Positions 60,500 to 64,000 of a DNA stretch of 64,000 nucleotides are shown here, in pieces; position 1 is the first letter of the stretch; each line of letters opens with the position of its first letter. Both the position numbers and the translations under genes were made by a program. The stretch is taken from assembly GCF_017114865.1 (NCBI RefSeq), contig NZ_JADEYH010000016.1:1-64000 (forward strand), given 5' to 3'. Under the pieces are notes generated by a model. The model saw only the letters and a program-made list of their open reading frames with translations, ran no database searches and was not told the DNA's origin. Source of the DNA: Streptomyces verrucosisporus. Its GTDB lineage: Bacteria; Actinomycetota; Actinomycetes; Streptomycetales; Streptomycetaceae.

Positions 60500-61960
60500 A
60501 TGTCGGACAGCTCCTCGCCGCGCGCCGCCGTCGTCGCCACGCGCGAGCCGGAGGGCGCGGCGCTGCTGCGTTCGCTCACGCCACTGCTCACCGAATGGCT
60601 TCCGCGGCAACGCTGGTTCGCCGGGAAGGGGCGGCCCGTCAGCGGATTCGCCCTCGTCGCCGCCACCGAACTGCTGCCGTGCACCAGCGGCGCCGCACCG
60701 GGTCTGCTGCACCTGCTGGTGCGGGCCCGCCAGCCCGGCGGGCCGGAGCAGACCCATCCGGTTCCCGCGGACTGCTACCAGCTGCTGCTGGGCGTGCGCG
60801 ACGCCCTGCCGCCACCTCTGGCCGGATCCCTGATCGGGCACCCCGCCGACGGGCCGCTGGTCGGCCGTACGGTGTACGAGGCCCTGCACGACCCCCGGCT
60901 GGCCGCCGTACTGCTGGAGCGGCTGCGCTCCCCCGGGCGGCTCGGTCCGCTGCTCTTCCAGCGGGAGCGCGGCACCACGATCCCGCAGGCGTTGCCGCCC
61001 AGGCCGCTGAGCGTGGAGCAGTCGAACTCCTCGGTGGTCTACGGCGACAGCCACATCCTCAAGCTGTTCCGCCGTGTCAGCCCCGGTGTCAACCCCGATC
61101 TGGAGCTGCCGCTGGCCCTGGCGCGGGCCGGGTCGGACCGGGTGCCCGCGCCGGCCGCCTGGTTCGAGGCGCGCCCCGGCGAACGGCCCGGCGAGGGCGG
61201 TGAGGCGGGCGAGCCGATGACGCTGGGCGTGCTCCAGCCCTTCCTGCCCGGCACCAGCGACGGCTGGCAGCTCGCACTGGGTTCGCTGGCCTCGCACGGC
61301 GACTTCTCCGGCTCCGCGCATGCGCTGGGCCAGGCGATCGCCGAGGTGCACACCACACTGGCGCAGGCCCTGCCGGTGACGGCGCTGGGCCGTCGCCAGC
61401 TGGAGTTCATCGCCTCCGGCATGAACGAGCGGCTGGAGGCCGCGGCCGCCGCCGTACCCGCCCTGCGCCCCTACCGGGGGAAGCTGCACACCGTCTTCGA
61501 CGCCGTCGCCGGGCTCGGCCGCGGCGGGCGGTCCTGGTCCGCCCAGCGCATCCACGGCGACCTCCACCTGGGTCAGGCGCTGTGCGCGGGGGACGACGGC
61601 CGCTGGTCGGTCATCGACTTCGAGGGCGAGCCCGCCCGTCCCATCGCCGAACGCCGCCGCCCCCAGCCGGTGGTGCGGGACATCGCGGGGATACTGCGCT
61701 CCTTCGACTACGCGGCGTGCCAGCACGCCCGCTCCTCCCCCGGCGAGGCCGGGTGGGCCCGCGAGTGGTCCGAGAAGAATCGTGACGCCTACTGCTCCGG
61801 CTACGCCGACGCCTCCGGCTCGGACCCGCGCGACGAGGACGTCCTGCTGCGGGCGTACGAGACGGACAAGGCCGTCTACGAAGTGCTCTACGAGGCCAGG
61901 CACCGCCCCGCCTGGCTCGCCATCCCGATGTCCGCCGTCCAGCGGCTCGCGGACACCTGA
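60500..61960 (+). CDS. mak: Maltokinase
   Basis: Mak (Pep2) phosphorylates maltose with ATP to maltose-1-phosphate, the GlgE donor. The 486-residue protein has the N-terminal cap typical of maltokinases (LPRQRWFAGKGRPVSGF) and a kinase-like C-lobe with RIHGDLHLGQAL (catalytic Asp), SVIDFEGEPARP (metal Asp) and RDIAGILRSFDYAA. AAAGGACGCC precedes the ATG at 60500; the upstream extension lacks conservation. It is followed by glgB after 28 bp. Confidence 0.97.
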   Translation: MSDSSSPRAAVVATREPEGAALLRSLTPLLTEWLPRQRWFAGKGRPVSGFALVAATELLPCTSGAAPGLLHLLVRARQPGGPEQTHPVPADCYQLLLGVRDALPPPLAGSLIGHPADGPLVGRTVYEALHDPRLAAVLLERLRSPGRLGPLLFQRERGTTIPQALPPRPLSVEQSNSSVVYGDSHILKLFRRVSPGVNPDLELPLALARAGSDRVPAPAAWFEARPGERPGEGGEAGEPMTLGVLQPFLPGTSDGWQLALGSLASHGDFSGSAHALGQAIAEVHTTLAQALPVTALGRRQLEFIASGMNERLEAAAAAVPALRPYRGKLHTVFDAVAGLGRGGRSWSAQRIHGDLHLGQALCAGDDGRWSVIDFEGEPARPIAERRRPQPVVRDIAGILRSFDYAACQHARSSPGEAGWAREWSEKNRDAYCSGYADASGSDPRDEDVLLRAYETDKAVYEVLYEARHRPAWLAIPMSAVQRLADT

Positions 61961-61988
61961 ACGATTCCGTGCACAGGAGGCCCCTTCC

Positions 61989-64000
61989 GTGACCCCCCGT
62001 CCCGACAGCCGACCGTTCTCCGAAACCTCCCCGCGGCCCGTCCGCACCGGCGGCCGGGACGAGGACGCCGCCCCGGCCGTCTCCCAGGGAGCCGCCGGCC
62101 CGAAGGATCCGGCCGGCGCCGCGGACCCCGCCGGAGGGAAGGCCGCCGCAGGGAAGACCGCGGCGAAGAAGACCGCCGCCAAGCGGACGGCCGCCAAGAA
62201 GACCGCGACCGAGAAGGTCGTGGCGAAGAAGGCGGTGGCCAAGAAGACCACCGCGAAGAAGACCGCCGCCAAGAAGGCGGTGACCGGGAAGGCCGCCGCC
62301 GAGAAGGCCCCGGCGGGGAGGACCGCGGCCAGGTCCACCGGCAAGGCCCCCGCGAAGAAGGTCACGGCCGGGAAGGCGGCGGCCTCCGAGCCCGTGGCCC
62401 TGCGCCAGGACGAGCCGCTGAAGGACCACGCCCCCAACTGGCCCGGCGCCCGCCCGCCCGCACCGCGCCGGAGCGACGACGCCCTCGGCCGGGACGGCGA
62501 CGGAGCGGGCGTCGGTCGCGCCGCTTCGCTGGACCCGGGTGAGCGGCAGCGCCTGCTGCACGGCTCCCACCACGACCCGCACACGGTGCTCGGCGCACAC
62601 CGGGTGCCCGGCGGAGTGCTGTTCCGCGCGCTGCGGCCCTACGCCCGCCGTGTCGCCGTCCTGGCCGAGGGCGTGCGGGCGGAGCTGCACGACGACGGGG
62701 ACGGGCTGTTCTCCGGCGTGCTCCCGCTGGCCGCCGAACCCTCGATGCCCTCCTACCGGCTGCTGGTGCGCTACGGGGAGGAACCCGGTCAGGACGAGCT
62801 GGAGGCCGAGGACCCGTACCGCTTCCTGCCCTCGCTCGGCGAACTGGACCTGCATCTGATCGGCGAGGGCCGCCACGAGGAGCTGTGGCGGGCGCTGGGC
62901 GCGCGCCCCATGACCGTCGACGGGGTGGCCGGCACCCGCTTCACCGTCTGGGCCCCCAACGCCCTGGGGGTGCGGGTCGCCGGGGACTTCAACCACTGGG
63001 ACGGCACGGCCTGCCCCATGCGCTCACTGGGTGGCAGCGGCGTGTGGGAGCTGTTCCTGCCCGGGGTCGGCGCGGGCGCGCTGTACAAGTTCGACATCAC
63101 CCGCCCGGACGGCTCCCACACCCTGCGCGCCGACCCGATGGCCCGCCGCACCGAGGTCCCGCCGGCGACCGCCTCGATCGTGGAGGAGTCCGCGTACACC
63201 TGGCACGACGGGGAGTGGCTGGCCCGCCGCGCCGAACGCGCGCCCCATCAGGCTCCCCTGTCCGTCTACGAGGTGCACCTGCCCTCATGGCGCCCCGGGC
63301 TGACCTACCGCGAACTGGCCGAGCAGCTCCCGGCGTACGTGAAGGACCTGGGCTTCACCCATGTGGAGCTGATGCCCGTCGCCGAGCACCCCTTCGGCGG
63401 CTCCTGGGGCTACCAGGTCACCGGCTTCTACGCGCCCACCGCGCGCATGGGAACCCCCGACGACTTCCGCCATCTGGTCGACCGCCTCCACCAGGAGGGC
63501 ATCGGGGTGCTGATGGACTGGGTGCCCGCGCACTTCCCCAAGGACGAGTGGGCGCTGGCCCGGTTCGACGGCACCGCCCTGTACGAGCACTCGGACCCGG
63601 CCCGCGCCGAGCACCCGGACTGGGGGACGCTGGAGTTCAACTTCGGCCGCACCGAGGTGCGCAACTTCCTGGTCGCCAACGCGGTCTACTGGTGCGAGGA
63701 GTTCCACATCGACGGCCTGCGCGTGGACGCCGTCGCCTCGATGCTCTACCTGGACTACTCGCGCGAGTCCGGCCAGTGGACCCCCAACGTGTACGGCGGC
63801 CGGGAGAACCTGGACGCGGTGGCCTTCCTGCAGGAGATGAACGCCACCGTCTACCGCCGCTGCCCCGGCGTGATCACCGCCGCCGAGGAGTCCACCGCCT
63901 GGGACGGCGTCACCCGCGCCACCCACCACACCGGGCCGGGCGGCTTCGGCGGGCTGGGCTTCGGCTTCAAGTGGAACATGGGGTGGATGCACGACTCCCT
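61989..64000 (+). CDS. glgB: 1,4-alpha-glucan branching enzyme with Lys/Ala-rich N-terminal tail (3' end cut)
   Basis: GlgB creates alpha-1,6 branches in glycogen. The reading frame runs off the right edge after about 670 residues. A GTG with AGGAGG upstream starts a roughly 180-residue extension. Residues about 48-130 are a low-complexity Lys/Ala/Thr repeat (AAKKTAAKRTAAKK type), like the tails of bacterial histone H1-like proteins. The enzyme proper begins at DPGERQRLLHGSHHDPHTVLGAH. A CBM48 domain (TRFTVWAPNALGVRVAGDFNHWDG) follows, then the GH13 barrel (MPVAEHPFGGSWGYQVTGFYAPT, GLRVDAVASMLY with the nucleophile Asp, ITAAEESTAWDG). It belongs to the glgE operon. Confidence 0.95.
   Translation, partial: MTPRPDSRPFSETSPRPVRTGGRDEDAAPAVSQGAAGPKDPAGAADPAGGKAAAGKTAAKKTAAKRTAAKKTATEKVVAKKAVAKKTTAKKTAAKKAVTGKAAAEKAPAGRTAARSTGKAPAKKVTAGKAAASEPVALRQDEPLKDHAPNWPGARPPAPRRSDDALGRDGDGAGVGRAASLDPGERQRLLHGSHHDPHTVLGAHRVPGGVLFRALRPYARRVAVLAEGVRAELHDDGDGLFSGVLPLAAEPSMPSYRLLVRYGEEPGQDELEAEDPYRFLPSLGELDLHLIGEGRHEELWRALGARPMTVDGVAGTRFTVWAPNALGVRVAGDFNHWDGTACPMRSLGGSGVWELFLPGVGAGALYKFDITRPDGSHTLRADPMARRTEVPPATASIVEESAYTWHDGEWLARRAERAPHQAPLSVYEVHLPSWRPGLTYRELAEQLPAYVKDLGFTHVELMPVAEHPFGGSWGYQVTGFYAPTARMGTPDDFRHLVDRLHQEGIGVLMDWVPAHFPKDEWALARFDGTALYEHSDPARAEHPDWGTLEFNFGRTEVRNFLVANAVYWCEEFHIDGLRVDAVASMLYLDYSRESGQWTPNVYGGRENLDAVAFLQEMNATVYRRCPGVITAAEESTAWDGVTRATHHTGPGGFGGLGFGFKWNMGWMHDS

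Overview
The window is high-GC chromosomal DNA from a Streptomyces-type actinomycete. The evidence is the very GC-rich codon use, GTG starts with GGAGG-type ribosome binding sites, the complete GlgE alpha-glucan pathway, a tandem glycine riboswitch ahead of gcvT, the ATP-binding/XRE-DUF5753/DUF397 triad, and a gene order that, from memory, follows the S. coelicolor core chromosome from gatCA-ligA-mnmA through gcvT-gcvH-glyA-sdaA to the glgP/glgE/treS/mak/glgB cluster. About 49 protein genes are supported. I see no rRNA, tRNA, CRISPR array, insertion sequence or integrase.

Layout. 0-10.6 kb is core: gatC-gatA, a membrane GGDEF-EAL c-di-GMP protein (RmdB-like), an SDR/MetE-like/ligA operon, and a two-Rossmann TrkA-type membrane protein. 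10.6-17.0 kb is an accessory block: a methyltransferase, the ATP-binding/HTH/DUF397 regulatory triad, a secreted trypsin-fold protein whose catalytic Ser and Asp are replaced, and a translationally coupled AAA ATPase plus RloB/TOPRIM-like protein that resembles an anti-phage defence module. 17.0-28.9 kb returns to core: mnmA, a peptidoglycan amidase, a cysteine desulfurase, Dps, a thioesterase, a TRIC channel and an oligopeptide ABC operon. 28.9-36.6 kb concerns glycine and serine: two SseB-like proteins, a small P-loop ATPase, then riboswitch-gcvT-gcvH-glyA and sdaA. 36.8-42.5 kb is mixed accessory material: a broken carboxylesterase gene, a secreted GH11 xylanase with a carbohydrate-binding module, an uncharacterised soluble protein, a vWA protein, a secreted protein of unknown role and an EF-hand protein. 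42.6-53.4 kb holds glgX, an enoyl-CoA hydratase, a second ATP-binding protein, a small CxxC protein, a heterodimeric ABC exporter and a secreted M4 metalloprotease. 53.5-64.0 kb is the glycogen locus: glgP transcribed leftward, and glgE-treS-mak-glgB rightward, with glgB cut by the window edge.

How the genes work together. TreS and Mak convert trehalose/maltose to maltose-1-phosphate, GlgE polymerises it, GlgB branches the polymer, and GlgP and GlgX degrade it. Glycine sensed by the riboswitch induces GcvT/GcvH and GlyA, while SdaA removes serine. Most transcription units end in strong perfect hairpins, and these set the operon boundaries used below.

The most interesting observations are the AAA-RloB pair, the pseudoprotease beside it, the histone-H1-like Lys/Ala tail on GlgB, the channel-like TrkA-duplication protein without a K+ selectivity filter, and the paired SseB-like genes next to the serine/glycine genes.
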